Position numbers and translations under genes: made by a program. The notes beneath the pieces were generated by a model. That model was not told the DNA's origin. It searched no databases and saw only the letters and a list, made by a program, of their open reading frames with translations. Positions 37,757 through 45,946 of a DNA stretch of 64,000 nucleotides are shown here, in pieces (the stretch's first letter is position 1; every line of letters starts with the position of its first letter). The DNA lies in assembly GCF_004684345.1 (NCBI RefSeq), contig NZ_CP038469.1, forward strand, positions 868,001 through 932,000, in the 5' to 3' direction. Source of the stretch: Citrobacter tructae (GTDB lineage: Bacteria; Pseudomonadota; Gammaproteobacteria; Enterobacterales; Enterobacteriaceae).

Positions 37757-38284
37757 ATGGCGACCGGTAAACCCTGCGTAGTGCTGAGTGCGGAACAGAT
37801 TCTGTCGAGAATCAACGAGCTTTGCGATGTCCTTGAACGGTGCGTGAATGACGGCGCATCCGTGAGTTTTATTCATCCCTTCAATCGTGATAAGTCATTG
37901 CCGTTCTGGATGGGTGTTGCGCAAAGCGCTGCCCGTGGCGAGAAAATTGTGCTGGCTGCTGAAAATGCGCAGGGTACGCTCGTGGGGACCGTTCAGCTTA
38001 TTGTCGATCAACCTGAAAACCAGCCGCATCGTGCTGACGTCGCCAAACTACTGGTGCATCCGTCTGCACGACGAACGGGCGTAGCCAGGGCACTGATGAA
38101 CGCGCTGGAAACATGTGCGCGTCAGCAGCGTAAAACTTTGCTGGTGCTTGATACGGCCACCGGTAGCGGCGCGGAGTTGTTCTACCACAATTGTGGATGG
38201 CAAAAAGTAGGCGTGATCCCCGACTACGCTCTGATGCCTGATGGAACGCTGACGGGCACCACACTTTTCTACAAATCGCTGTAA
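37757..38284 (+). CDS. GNAT-family N-acetyltransferase
   Basis: 175-residue GNAT protein. The acetyl-CoA loop lies in VHPSARRTGVARALMNALETCAR, and the C-terminal FYHNCGWQKVGVIPDYALMPDG is typical of the tabtoxin-resistance/phosphinothricin-like group. The ATG at 37757 follows AAGGAG. The K-12 gene I recall at this site is dgcF (yneF), not an acetyltransferase. Substrate unknown. Confidence 0.85.
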   Translation: MATGKPCVVLSAEQILSRINELCDVLERCVNDGASVSFIHPFNRDKSLPFWMGVAQSAARGEKIVLAAENAQGTLVGTVQLIVDQPENQPHRADVAKLLVHPSARRTGVARALMNALETCARQQRKTLLVLDTATGSGAELFYHNCGWQKVGVIPDYALMPDGTLTGTTLFYKSL

Positions 38285-38340
38285 TTTGTTACCAGGGATT
38301 GATCAAAACAGGGTTTCAAGGTATTAAAGTTTGCTAACCT

Positions 38341-38351
38341 ATTGGACCAAT
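38341..38351. promoter_or_regulatory. ExuR/UxuR-like operator before uxaB
   Basis: The palindrome ATTGGACCAAT lies 40 bases before the uxaB start. It resembles the TTGGT/ACCAA dyads bound by the hexuronate repressors ExuR and UxuR. Confidence 0.45.
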
Positions 38352-38390
38352 TCAATCAGGTTGTATGACTAATCAAAAAGGGAACCCATT

Positions 38391-39842
38391 GTGCAAACAC
38401 TAAATCGTCGCGATTTCCCCGGTGCTCACTATCCTGAACGTATTATTCAGTTTGGTGAAGGAAACTTCCTGCGCGCCTTTGTTGACTGGCAAGTTGATCT
38501 GCTAAATGAACATACCGACTTGAATTCTGGTGTGGTCATTGTTCGTCCTATCGAAAGTACATTTCCACCATCACTGAACACGCAGGATGGTCTCTATACC
38601 ACCATCATTCGTGGTCTGAATGAAAAGGGCGAAGCCGTTAGCGATGCGCGTTTAATTCGCTCGGTTAACCGCGAAATCAGCGTCTATAGCGAATACGATG
38701 CGTTCCTGAAGCTGGCACACAACCCTGACATGCGATTTGTTTTCTCCAATACGACGGAAGCAGGGATTAGCTATCATGCGGGCGACAAGTTCGACGATGC
38801 GCCTGCGGTGAGCTATCCCGCTAAGCTGACCCGCCTGTTGTTCGAGCGTTACAGTCATTTTGATGGCGCTCTGGATAAAGGCTGGATAATCATTCCTTGC
38901 GAACTGATTGATTACAACGGCGATGCGCTGCGTGAACTGGTCCTGCGTTATGCGCAGGAGTGGGCGCTGCCGGATGCGTTTGTACAATGGCTGGATAAGG
39001 CGAACGCATTTTGCTCCACGCTGGTGGACCGTATTGTGACCGGCTACCCGCGAGACGAAGTGGCCGCGATTGAAGCTGAACTGGGTTATCACGATGCCTT
39101 CCTCGATACCGCGGAGCACTTCTACCTGTTTGTGATCCAGGGGCCGAAGTCATTAGCGACAGAGTTGCGTTTGGACAAATATCCGCTGAACGTGCTGATT
39201 GTTGATGACATTAAGCCGTACAAAGAGCGTAAAGTTGCCATCCTCAACGGCGCACACACCGCGCTGGTGCCGGTAGCCTGGCAGGCTGGGCTGGATACGG
39301 TGGGTGAGGCGATGAATGACGCAGAGATTTGCGCTTTTGTTGAAAAAGCCATTTACGAAGAGATCATTCCGGTGCTGGATTTACCGCGCGATGAGCTGGC
39401 GTCTTTTGCCAGCGCGGTGACCGGTCGATTCTGCAACCCGTACATCAAGCATCAGCTATTATCGATTGCGCTGAATGGAATGACCAAATTCCGTACGCGC
39501 ATTTTGCCGCAATTACTGGCGGGACAGCAGGTCAGCGGTCAATTGCCAGCGCGTCTGACTTTTGCGCTGGCGGCACTGATTGCTTTCTATCGCGGCGAGC
39601 GTAACGGTGAGTCTTACCCGGTTCAGGATGACGCTCACTGGATTGAGCGCTTCCAGCACTTGTGGAACCAGCATCGCGATCGCCAAATAAGTACTGAGGC
39701 GTTAGTGCGTTCGGTACTGACGGTCAAAGAGCATTGGGAGCAAGACCTGACACAGGTTTCTGGGCTGGTAGAACAGGTTTCTGCCGATCTGGACATGATT
39801 CTGGTCAAAGGCATGCGCGAAGCCGTTAAGCCGCTGTGTTAA
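38391..39842 (+). CDS. uxaB: UxaB tagaturonate reductase
   Basis: 483-residue mannitol-dehydrogenase-family enzyme reducing D-tagaturonate to D-altronate with NADH in galacturonate breakdown. The sequence FGEGNFLRAFVDWQ is the nucleotide-binding start, and the catalytic lysine lies in ERKVAILNGAHT. Starts at GTG. Closely matches E. coli along its length. Confidence 0.95.
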   Translation: MQTLNRRDFPGAHYPERIIQFGEGNFLRAFVDWQVDLLNEHTDLNSGVVIVRPIESTFPPSLNTQDGLYTTIIRGLNEKGEAVSDARLIRSVNREISVYSEYDAFLKLAHNPDMRFVFSNTTEAGISYHAGDKFDDAPAVSYPAKLTRLLFERYSHFDGALDKGWIIIPCELIDYNGDALRELVLRYAQEWALPDAFVQWLDKANAFCSTLVDRIVTGYPRDEVAAIEAELGYHDAFLDTAEHFYLFVIQGPKSLATELRLDKYPLNVLIVDDIKPYKERKVAILNGAHTALVPVAWQAGLDTVGEAMNDAEICAFVEKAIYEEIIPVLDLPRDELASFASAVTGRFCNPYIKHQLLSIALNGMTKFRTRILPQLLAGQQVSGQLPARLTFALAALIAFYRGERNGESYPVQDDAHWIERFQHLWNQHRDRQISTEALVRSVLTVKEHWEQDLTQVSGLVEQVSADLDMILVKGMREAVKPLC

Positions 39843-39847
39843 TACCC

Positions 39848-39872
39848 AAACCCGGTTCAGGCCGGGTTTTTT
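39848..39872 (+). terminator. uxaB intrinsic terminator
   Basis: AACCCGG and CCGGGTT arms followed by six T, starting 6 bases after the uxaB stop. Confidence 0.85.
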
Positions 39873-39882
39873 ACACTACTTT

Positions 39883-39899
39883 ATTAGTTACAACATACA
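39883..39899 (-). other. Tus-binding replication terminator, TerC-like
   Basis: On the minus strand the site reads TGTATGTTGTAACTAAT, matching 15 of 17 positions of AGNATGTTGTAAYTAAA, including the entire TGTTGTAACTAA core and the G near the blocking end. In K-12 TerC lies in the uxaB/yneE neighbourhood. The blocking (AGTATG) end faces right, so Tus bound here would stop forks moving leftward and let rightward forks pass. Confidence 0.88.
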
Positions 39900-40049
39900 G
39901 TGTTTTTTATAATCAGAATACAGTCTGTAACTATAGTGCCACTCATTTCTGACAGGCTTAAATAGAGGGCATTTAGTGCCGAGAGGTGCTTGCAACATTG
40001 ATCGTGATCACGTTTAATGGCCCAGCTTTCACATTTTCCGAAGATAACC

Positions 40050-40964
40050 ATGATCGTTCGACCTCAACAACACTGGCTGCGTCTGATATTCGTCTGGCAT
40101 GGTTCAGTTTTATCCAAGATTTTTTCGCGTCTGCTGCTGAATTTCCTGCTTTCCATCGCCGTCATTATCATGCTGCCGTGGTACACGATGCTGGGTATCA
40201 AATTTACCCTGGCACCATTCAGCATTCTGGGCGTCGCGATTGCTATCTTTTTAGGGTTTCGCAACAACGCCTGTTATTCGCGCTACGTTGAAGCTCGACA
40301 CTTGTGGGGACAATTGATGATTGCTTCCCGTTCGCTACTGCGTGAGGTAAAAACCACGTTGCCGGACGATGGCGAACTGGGGCAGTTCGTGCGCCTGCAA
40401 ATTGCCTTTGCCCACTGTTTACGCATGACCTTGCGTCGTCATCCGCAGGCCGAGCCGCTGGCGAAGTATCTCAGCGCGTCAGACCTGCAAACCGTCTTTG
40501 CTAGCCAATCACCGGCCAACCGTATCCTGCTGCTGATGGGCGAGTGGTTATCCGTGCGCAGGCGCAATGGTCAGCTATCTGATATATTATTTCACAGTTT
40601 AAACAACAGGTTAAATGATATGTCTGCGGTTCTGGCGGGCTGCGAGCGCATAGCAAATACGCCAGTGCCATTTGCCTACACGCTGATACTGCATCGCACG
40701 GTCTATCTGTTTTGCATTATGCTGCCATTCGCATTAGTGGTAGATCTGCACTATATGACACCGTTTATTTCAGTGCTGATTTCATATACGTTTATTTCTC
40801 TCGACACATTGGCAGAAGAGCTTGAAGACCCGTTCGGCACAGAGAATAACGACTTACCGCTAGATGCGATTTGTAATGCGATCGAAATTGATTTGCTGCA
40901 AATGAATGATGAAACGAGTGTTCCCGACAAACACATGCCCGATAAGCATTATCAACTGACATAA
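40050..40964 (+). CDS. yneE: YneE bestrophin-family membrane protein
   Basis: 304-residue bestrophin/UPF0187 protein with about four hydrophobic segments; family members are anion or sodium channels. Conserved segments are FLGFRNNACYSRYVEARHLWGQL and the acidic ELEDPFGTENNDLPL. Starts at MIVRPQQHW (40050) to match E. coli; eleven upstream residues are dropped. Confidence 0.92.
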   Translation: MIVRPQQHWLRLIFVWHGSVLSKIFSRLLLNFLLSIAVIIMLPWYTMLGIKFTLAPFSILGVAIAIFLGFRNNACYSRYVEARHLWGQLMIASRSLLREVKTTLPDDGELGQFVRLQIAFAHCLRMTLRRHPQAEPLAKYLSASDLQTVFASQSPANRILLLMGEWLSVRRRNGQLSDILFHSLNNRLNDMSAVLAGCERIANTPVPFAYTLILHRTVYLFCIMLPFALVVDLHYMTPFISVLISYTFISLDTLAEELEDPFGTENNDLPLDAICNAIEIDLLQMNDETSVPDKHMPDKHYQLT

Positions 40965-40969
40965 AAGAA

Positions 40970-41353
40970 TCAGTTTTCGCAATGTACTTTTTGCCACCAG
41001 GCCGGCTTCATATCTGAAAAAGAGTGAAACTCTGGTGCCAGGTCTTCATCATCCGGTTCGTCAAATCCGCCGGCTAAAAGTGCAATAATTGGGGCGTCAT
41101 CGATGGCACCCACGGAACTTCCACACTGCGGGCAAAAAGCTCTGCGGGATGTTGCTGAAGAGCGCCATATCGCAGGCTGACCCGCAGTGCCCGTCCATTC
41201 TACGTTTCCGGCATTAAACTCAATCCATACCACGGTGGGCGCGCCCGTGTGCTTGCGGCAAATATCACAGGAACAGGTATGTGAATTGTTGGGATTCGTC
41301 GCGGTAAAACGAATTGAACCACATAAGCAACCACCAGAATAGATTTTGGTCAT
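40970..41353 (-). CDS. GFA-family zinc protein
   Basis: 127 residues with the GFA/CENP-V zinc fold: CLCGSIRF, CSCDICRKHTGAPT and CPQCGS give the two zinc sites. The name comes from glutathione-dependent formaldehyde-activating enzyme, but most members have no proven reaction. The ATG at 41353 is preferred over a GTG at 41386. No recalled K-12 counterpart here. Confidence 0.85.
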   Translation of the reverse strand: MTKIYSGGCLCGSIRFTATNPNNSHTCSCDICRKHTGAPTVVWIEFNAGNVEWTGTAGQPAIWRSSATSRRAFCPQCGSSVGAIDDAPIIALLAGGFDEPDDEDLAPEFHSFSDMKPAWWQKVHCEN

Positions 41354-41493
41354 GACTACTCTCGTCAGTGAAACGTTTTCAGACACTAGCAGATGACCCG
41401 TGTTACCACTAGATTCTCATCTAAAAAAGGCGAGGGCGCGCATAGATGATAAGCGATAAATGTGCAAAGGGGCCGGTATTGCATTAAATGCGC

Positions 41494-42252
41494 TTAACAC
41501 TCGCGTTTGGCAACGATAAACAAGCGTGGGAACGCCAACAGGATTTTACCGTTTTCCTGAAGTGGGTATTGCTCCTGCAGAAGTTCATGGTAGCGAGCCA
41601 GGTAATTACGTTGTTCACTTTCACTCAGATCCTGCAACCAGGGACGTAAACCTGTCGCACTGACCCAGTCGATAATCGACTGATGCGAATCCATAATGGG
41701 ATAATAGGTCGTGCGCCAGATATCAACGTCACAGCCAGCTTCAGTCAAAATGTCATAATAGGCATGCACACCGGGAAGTGGTGCACGGCCCCGATCGGGA
41801 TAACCTTGTTCATAGGCGACTTCACGCATCAACACGTGTGTCGGCTCCAGCCAGTTATCCGGCATTTGCACAGCAAGCACGCCGTTACGTTTCAACTGTG
41901 AGACAAGATGTGGGAACAATTCATAGTGGTCTGGTACCCACTGCAATGAAGCATTCGCATAAAGCAGATCCAGAGGTTGCTCCACCTCGAACGCACCGAT
42001 ATCGGCTTCAACAAAATGGCAGTTTGGTAATGCTACACGCGCCTCATTGAGCATATTAGGTGATGAGTCTACGCCTGTTATTTTGGCCAAAGGCCAGCGA
42101 TGATGCAGTAATGCAGTACTGTTTCCCGGACCGCAACCCAGATCGGCGACTGTACGGACATTTTCCAACGCCACTCTGCCCAGTAATTCAGCTGCGGGCC
42201 TTGAACGTTCGCTGCCAAATTGCAGATAAAGTGTAGGACTCCAGTCAGCCAT
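41494..42252 (-). CDS. tam: Tam trans-aconitate methyltransferase
   Basis: 252-residue SAM-dependent methyltransferase that monomethylates trans-aconitate, an inhibitor of the citrate cycle. Motif I is VADLGCGPGNST. I start at MADWSPTLYLQF (42252), the E. coli length. It is the last core gene before dif. Confidence 0.94.
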   Translation of the reverse strand: MADWSPTLYLQFGSERSRPAAELLGRVALENVRTVADLGCGPGNSTALLHHRWPLAKITGVDSSPNMLNEARVALPNCHFVEADIGAFEVEQPLDLLYANASLQWVPDHYELFPHLVSQLKRNGVLAVQMPDNWLEPTHVLMREVAYEQGYPDRGRAPLPGVHAYYDILTEAGCDVDIWRTTYYPIMDSHQSIIDWVSATGLRPWLQDLSESEQRNYLARYHELLQEQYPLQENGKILLAFPRLFIVAKREC

Positions 42253-42570
42253 GTAGGTGCCTCCAGTAAAAGATGGGATCACATTACGTCTTCACATTAA
42301 GATTACGACATTATGGGCAGATTTTGTTAATTCCAAAGATATTTGCGCCGGGAGTGCAAAAGTACGGCTCGCTGTTGACCATAACATGAAGATAAGGAAT
42401 GAAAATATGGAAGAGTCATAAAGAAAAAAGAATTGAGCACGTTTGATGACAAGATGATCCGTGTACGGGGTTCGTCGCCAGAGAAAGCGCTTTCAGAGGC
42501 CATCGGCAACCAGCCCAAGGATAAGGATAAGGATAACCATAAGATGTCGTATTTTTCCTGACATTACCTT
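42253..42570. other. Non-coding interval between tam and dif
   Basis: No convincing gene. An open frame on the minus strand (42327-42518) has no ribosome site or family resemblance. A short repeat, three copies of GGATAA in tandem, lies at about 42521-42538, just left of dif. Part of the interval may be a remnant of a lost gene. Confidence 0.5.
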
Positions 42571-42598
42571 GGTGCGCATAATGTATATTATGTTAAAT
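42571..42598 (+). other. dif: dif, XerCD chromosome dimer resolution site
   Basis: The 28 bases match the E. coli dif site as I recall it, with no differences: XerC half GGTGCGCATAA, central hexamer TGTATA, XerD half TTATGTTAAAT. XerC and XerD, activated by FtsK, recombine here to resolve chromosome dimers. The site lies 2.7 kb from the Ter site and is flanked by core genes on the left and accessory genes on the right. Confidence 0.97.
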
Positions 42599-42655
42599 TG
42601 ATTTTTAAGGAACCACGTTACCTGGCTCATACCCCCTACCATTCATCTATAACCG

Positions 42656-43126
42656 TTAGTGGCGGCAAAACACTGATGGTGAGCGACTGGTAAAGAACTG
42701 CCAGGTGCTGTTGTTGAGCCGTAATATGCTGAAGTAAAAAGGCTCTTTAGCCTTGAGATAAAAATCTGGCAGCGTTCTTGCCAGTAACGGGTGAACCTTC
42801 AGCCCCCCTGAACTGGATGCTACATTTTCTGATAGCAGGAAATAATCATCATCTTTGCGGGTGAAGGAAAACCAGACATTCTGATTTACCGCCAGTGTCT
42901 CGCCGTTATTATCGATAATTTGCCCGCGTAAAATAGCAACCCCGCGAGAACCATTAAAAACGTACCTGACAGAAACATCGCCACGAATATCTGGATACTC
43001 CATCAATAATTCGCCAGAACAATCGAAATGTGAACGCTGCCAGTTCTGCAACATTAATGTAGCCGTGACCGTTACCGCCACCGCAACGATGAGGCAAAGA
43101 CCCCATTTTATATTACGTACCCACAT
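42656..43126 (-). CDS. FidL-like inner-membrane protein
   Basis: 156 residues: a single N-terminal membrane helix (IKWGLCLIVAVAVTVTATLML) and a periplasmic domain of beta-strand character. FidL-type proteins accompany ToxR-like regulators such as Salmonella MarT and probably modulate their periplasmic sensor. I start at the ATG at 43126, seven bases after AAGGAG; the longer reading to 43165 is less likely. Overlaps the end of the regulator gene by 14 bases. Confidence 0.75.
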   Translation of the reverse strand: MWVRNIKWGLCLIVAVAVTVTATLMLQNWQRSHFDCSGELLMEYPDIRGDVSVRYVFNGSRGVAILRGQIIDNNGETLAVNQNVWFSFTRKDDDYFLLSENVASSSGGLKVHPLLARTLPDFYLKAKEPFYFSILRLNNSTWQFFTSRSPSVFCRH

Positions 43127-43880
43127 TTCTGGACTCCTTGAAATAATAGTGTGTAACGCAGTCATTATCCCGCCAGTGGCTATATTGCTGCCGACAGGTT
43201 AATGCAGAAATCCGTGGAAAATTCGGATACAGCGTTAGGTAAATCCAGGGGTAACTTTGACAATCCAGCGTACTGGTCCGTATAAATTGCTGATGCTTAT
43301 CGAATTTCAGCACATCCTGATTAGCGTACCAGTGACATCCCTCCCCTACACTTAGCGGCACATAATGGCTGAGTCTGGCATCAAATTGCGTCTGCCAGGT
43401 TACGAATGAGGCTAAAATGCAACTGACAACACCCGCCATTATCCACCATAACGTAGGAGTACGCGGTGCTTTTGGCAACGCGTTTACCGACGAATTTGAT
43501 GAGTCTATTGGCTGTTCTCCAGGAGACTCTTCTGCTTCCTGCTCCAGCACGTCTAGTTGTGGCTCAAGACGGATCCCTACTTTGGGCACGGTAACGATCA
43601 GCTCTTCATTCAGCCCAAGCTCTTTAAATGCGCGGCGCAGCAATGAAATGTTCTGATAGAAGGTATTATTGGTGACTTGAGCACCGTTAATAAACCAGAC
43701 ATGCTCAAAGAAATAATCGCGCTCAATAACCTGGCCCTGTTGCTGAATTAATAATAGTAAACAACGGGTTGCCGGATTACTTAACGTTTGACGTTTAGTC
43801 TCATCTAATTTCGCGTACAATACGTTTCGCTCTGGCCAGAATACAACAGTGCCGTTGAGCAAAAATATTTTTGCCATCAT
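43113..43880 (-). CDS. ToxR/CadC-like membrane-bound transcription regulator
   Basis: 255 residues: a cytoplasmic OmpR-type winged helix (about residues 5-110; NPATRCLLLLIQQQGQVIERDYFFEHVW, NTFYQNISLLRRAFKELG), a flexible acidic linker, one transmembrane helix near residues 145-165 (WWIMAGVVSCILASFVTW), and a periplasmic part with four cysteines. It is paired with the FidL-like gene, as in marT-fidL. Lying directly after the fimbrial genes on the same strand, it is a candidate regulator of them. Confidence 0.85.
   Translation of the reverse strand: MMAKIFLLNGTVVFWPERNVLYAKLDETKRQTLSNPATRCLLLLIQQQGQVIERDYFFEHVWFINGAQVTNNTFYQNISLLRRAFKELGLNEELIVTVPKVGIRLEPQLDVLEQEAEESPGEQPIDSSNSSVNALPKAPRTPTLWWIMAGVVSCILASFVTWQTQFDARLSHYVPLSVGEGCHWYANQDVLKFDKHQQFIRTSTLDCQSYPWIYLTLYPNFPRISALTCRQQYSHWRDNDCVTHYYFKESRNVGT
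43339..43346 (-). other. KOPS octamer on the right of dif
   Basis: CCCTCCCC on the plus strand, which is GGGGAGGG on the minus strand. It points left toward dif, the opposite polarity from the copies left of dif. Confidence 0.5.
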
Positions 43881-43932
43881 GATCCCTGAATGTGGGTTTT
43901 TGTCAATTTAGCTGAAATGAGTTCATCCTGCA

Positions 43933-44625
43933 TTAATTTGCAACAGTTGAAAATCCCCAACGATTTCCTTCATCGTTAATCACTGTGAAGTTTATCTTAT
44001 TATTCCTCATTTCAGGAGTGGTCATTTTAAAAATCACTCGCCGAGAATGCGGTGAAACCACTATTCCAGTTGTGGAATAGTCTCCAAAAGTTACCTTGGC
44101 CAGGGTTATGTTCCATGAACTGTCATTTACCGCGTAAATTACCCCGCCTTCGTAGCGAAAACTCAGAAGATTGATGGTTTCTTCAGTTAACACCCCTGTG
44201 TTTTTCGGTCTCCATAGGACTTTTAGCTGATTTCTAAGCGCTAAGCGTACTTTTTCTCCTGCCTGAGGGTCTTTCATCTCTGGGGGGATTTGATAAACGT
44301 TTAGCCAGAATAACGATTCTCGATCGTCGTCAAGCCCCTTACCTGTGGTCATGATCCGCAGTTCCCGCTGCTCACCCGGTCGAATTTTTAGCACTGGTGG
44401 CAGTACGACAAAAGGTGCTCTGGCTTGCGATGGCCCCTTATCAGGCGAACCGTCATCCACCCAGCTCTGTACGACTACCGGATAATCACCGTCGTTTACC
44501 AACATCACCGACCGCTGCGTTTCACCATGGTTGAAAATTACGCGGGTTGTGTTGATATTGACCGCTGCCTGTACGCTGAGCGCAAGCATCCAGATACTAC
44601 TGAATACGCAGTAAAACTTGGACAT
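43933..44625 (-). CDS. Second periplasmic fimbrial chaperone
   Basis: 230-residue PapD-like chaperone with a signal peptide (cleavage near SVQA). The N-terminal immunoglobulin-like domain includes the RVIFNHGETQRSVMLVNDG strand and ends in the RLALRNQLKVLWRP-type motif that donates a strand to subunits. Overlaps the adhesin gene by 29 bases. A separate chaperone beside the tip gene may be dedicated to the adhesin. Confidence 0.9.
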   Translation of the reverse strand: MSKFYCVFSSIWMLALSVQAAVNINTTRVIFNHGETQRSVMLVNDGDYPVVVQSWVDDGSPDKGPSQARAPFVVLPPVLKIRPGEQRELRIMTTGKGLDDDRESLFWLNVYQIPPEMKDPQAGEKVRLALRNQLKVLWRPKNTGVLTEETINLLSFRYEGGVIYAVNDSSWNITLAKVTFGDYSTTGIVVSPHSRRVIFKMTTPEMRNNKINFTVINDEGNRWGFSTVAN

Positions 44626-45946
44626 GCGACTGGTAACTCCCCGCCGTTAACGTATCTGCACCAAAGCTCGCAAGGCGGGCTTCGAAGGTTTCGTTGTAGT
44701 GATTCACGCCATCCTGGCTACCATTTTGCTGCGTATTATTGCCAATTACCGGCATCCAGCCGCCTTCTGTACCACTGCCAGCGGTCGATACCGCCATAAA
44801 ATTTACTGGATTACCTGCCCGGTAAACCTGAACGCCTACGCCACGGGCATGTCCGGCAGCACCATATTGCGTATCCAGCAGCCAGGTCACCGTTTTGCCG
44901 GTGATCAAATTAAATCCCCAGGCACTATTAACACTGCTTTCCGGCGCAAGTAGCCCCATCGCCACATTATTCTTTCCTGTCGCCACACCAGATACGACCG
45001 TTGACTCGCAGGCGAATCCTATCTGGAATGGTGCTGATGAATATTCCCCACGTCTGAGCTGGGCGACGGAAATTGGAGGCAGATGCACTACCGGCGTAAA
45101 GTCCGTCACCTGACACATCGCCGCCCGTTTGACGGTAATGCCGTTATTGTACAGGCTTATCACCGATGGCCAGTCATTGGCCCAGCCCGCCCAGTTTCCA
45201 CCGCGATGTGGCTGCCCTACTTTTATCCCCCAGGACGTGGTTCCCGGCCCGCGAAACACCACGTAAGCATTGGGATTCACGTAACTGTTATAAGTCGCGG
45301 ACTGGGCCTGATTGACGTAATAGCGTGTATCCAGTGTTTTGATAAGCTCTGCGCTTATTGTCGAGAAATTTTTGGCCTTAATCAGGAAGTTACCATTGGT
45401 GTCGAGATCCAGATTTTCCAGTGGACGCTGTTGCCAACTGTCGGTAAAGACGCTGCCCGTCGCGTCATGGGTCAGGCGCAATGCCACATTCTTCATGACG
45501 GTTAAACGCGCCCCCGATACATCCGTTGCTTCATACCAACCCGCGTAGGCGTCATCGCCATTGGTTGACCAGGCTTCATAGAGTTGCCCAACGGTATCCG
45601 GCGTGCAGCGGAAAAAAACTTGCTCTGGATCGTATCCACCGCCTTTGTGCGCATAGGTGGTGAACGGGATCCCGCCGCTGGATGTCAGGATCGTCCCCGC
45701 CGGTTGGAAGCTGCTATTGCTGGTCACATCCACCGATTTACTCAGACCCGGTAACAGACCATTCCAGGCGTCATTTCCGCCGCCGGATCGCCAGTCATTG
45801 GCGATGCCATCCGTACTGGCACTGAGTCGGTGCGTTCCCTGTGCGCCGCTGCTCCCCGATTTGTACGGATAAATAATGTATTCGCACGCGGCCTGCGCCC
45901 CGGAAGAAAGCAAAGCCAGTAGCAGAAGAAATCGCTTCATGATCAT
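44597..45946 (-). CDS. Fimbrial tip adhesin, two-domain
   Basis: 449 residues with a signal peptide ending near GAQA. The long N-terminal region (to about residue 260) has no family I can name and is probably the receptor-binding lectin domain. The C-terminal part (from about CQVTDFTPVVHLPPISVAQL) looks like a pilin domain with a cysteine pair, ending in the beta-strand VQVLLRIQ used for chaperone docking. The start shares ATGA with the usher stop. Receptor unknown. Confidence 0.82.
   Translation of the reverse strand: MIMKRFLLLLALLSSGAQAACEYIIYPYKSGSSGAQGTHRLSASTDGIANDWRSGGGNDAWNGLLPGLSKSVDVTSNSSFQPAGTILTSSGGIPFTTYAHKGGGYDPEQVFFRCTPDTVGQLYEAWSTNGDDAYAGWYEATDVSGARLTVMKNVALRLTHDATGSVFTDSWQQRPLENLDLDTNGNFLIKAKNFSTISAELIKTLDTRYYVNQAQSATYNSYVNPNAYVVFRGPGTTSWGIKVGQPHRGGNWAGWANDWPSVISLYNNGITVKRAAMCQVTDFTPVVHLPPISVAQLRRGEYSSAPFQIGFACESTVVSGVATGKNNVAMGLLAPESSVNSAWGFNLITGKTVTWLLDTQYGAAGHARGVGVQVYRAGNPVNFMAVSTAGSGTEGGWMPVIGNNTQQNGSQDGVNHYNETFEARLASFGADTLTAGSYQSHVQVLLRIQ

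Noticed and set aside
42327..42518. 63-codon open frame between tam and dif
   Set aside because: No ribosome site, no family resemblance and frequent low-complexity residues.
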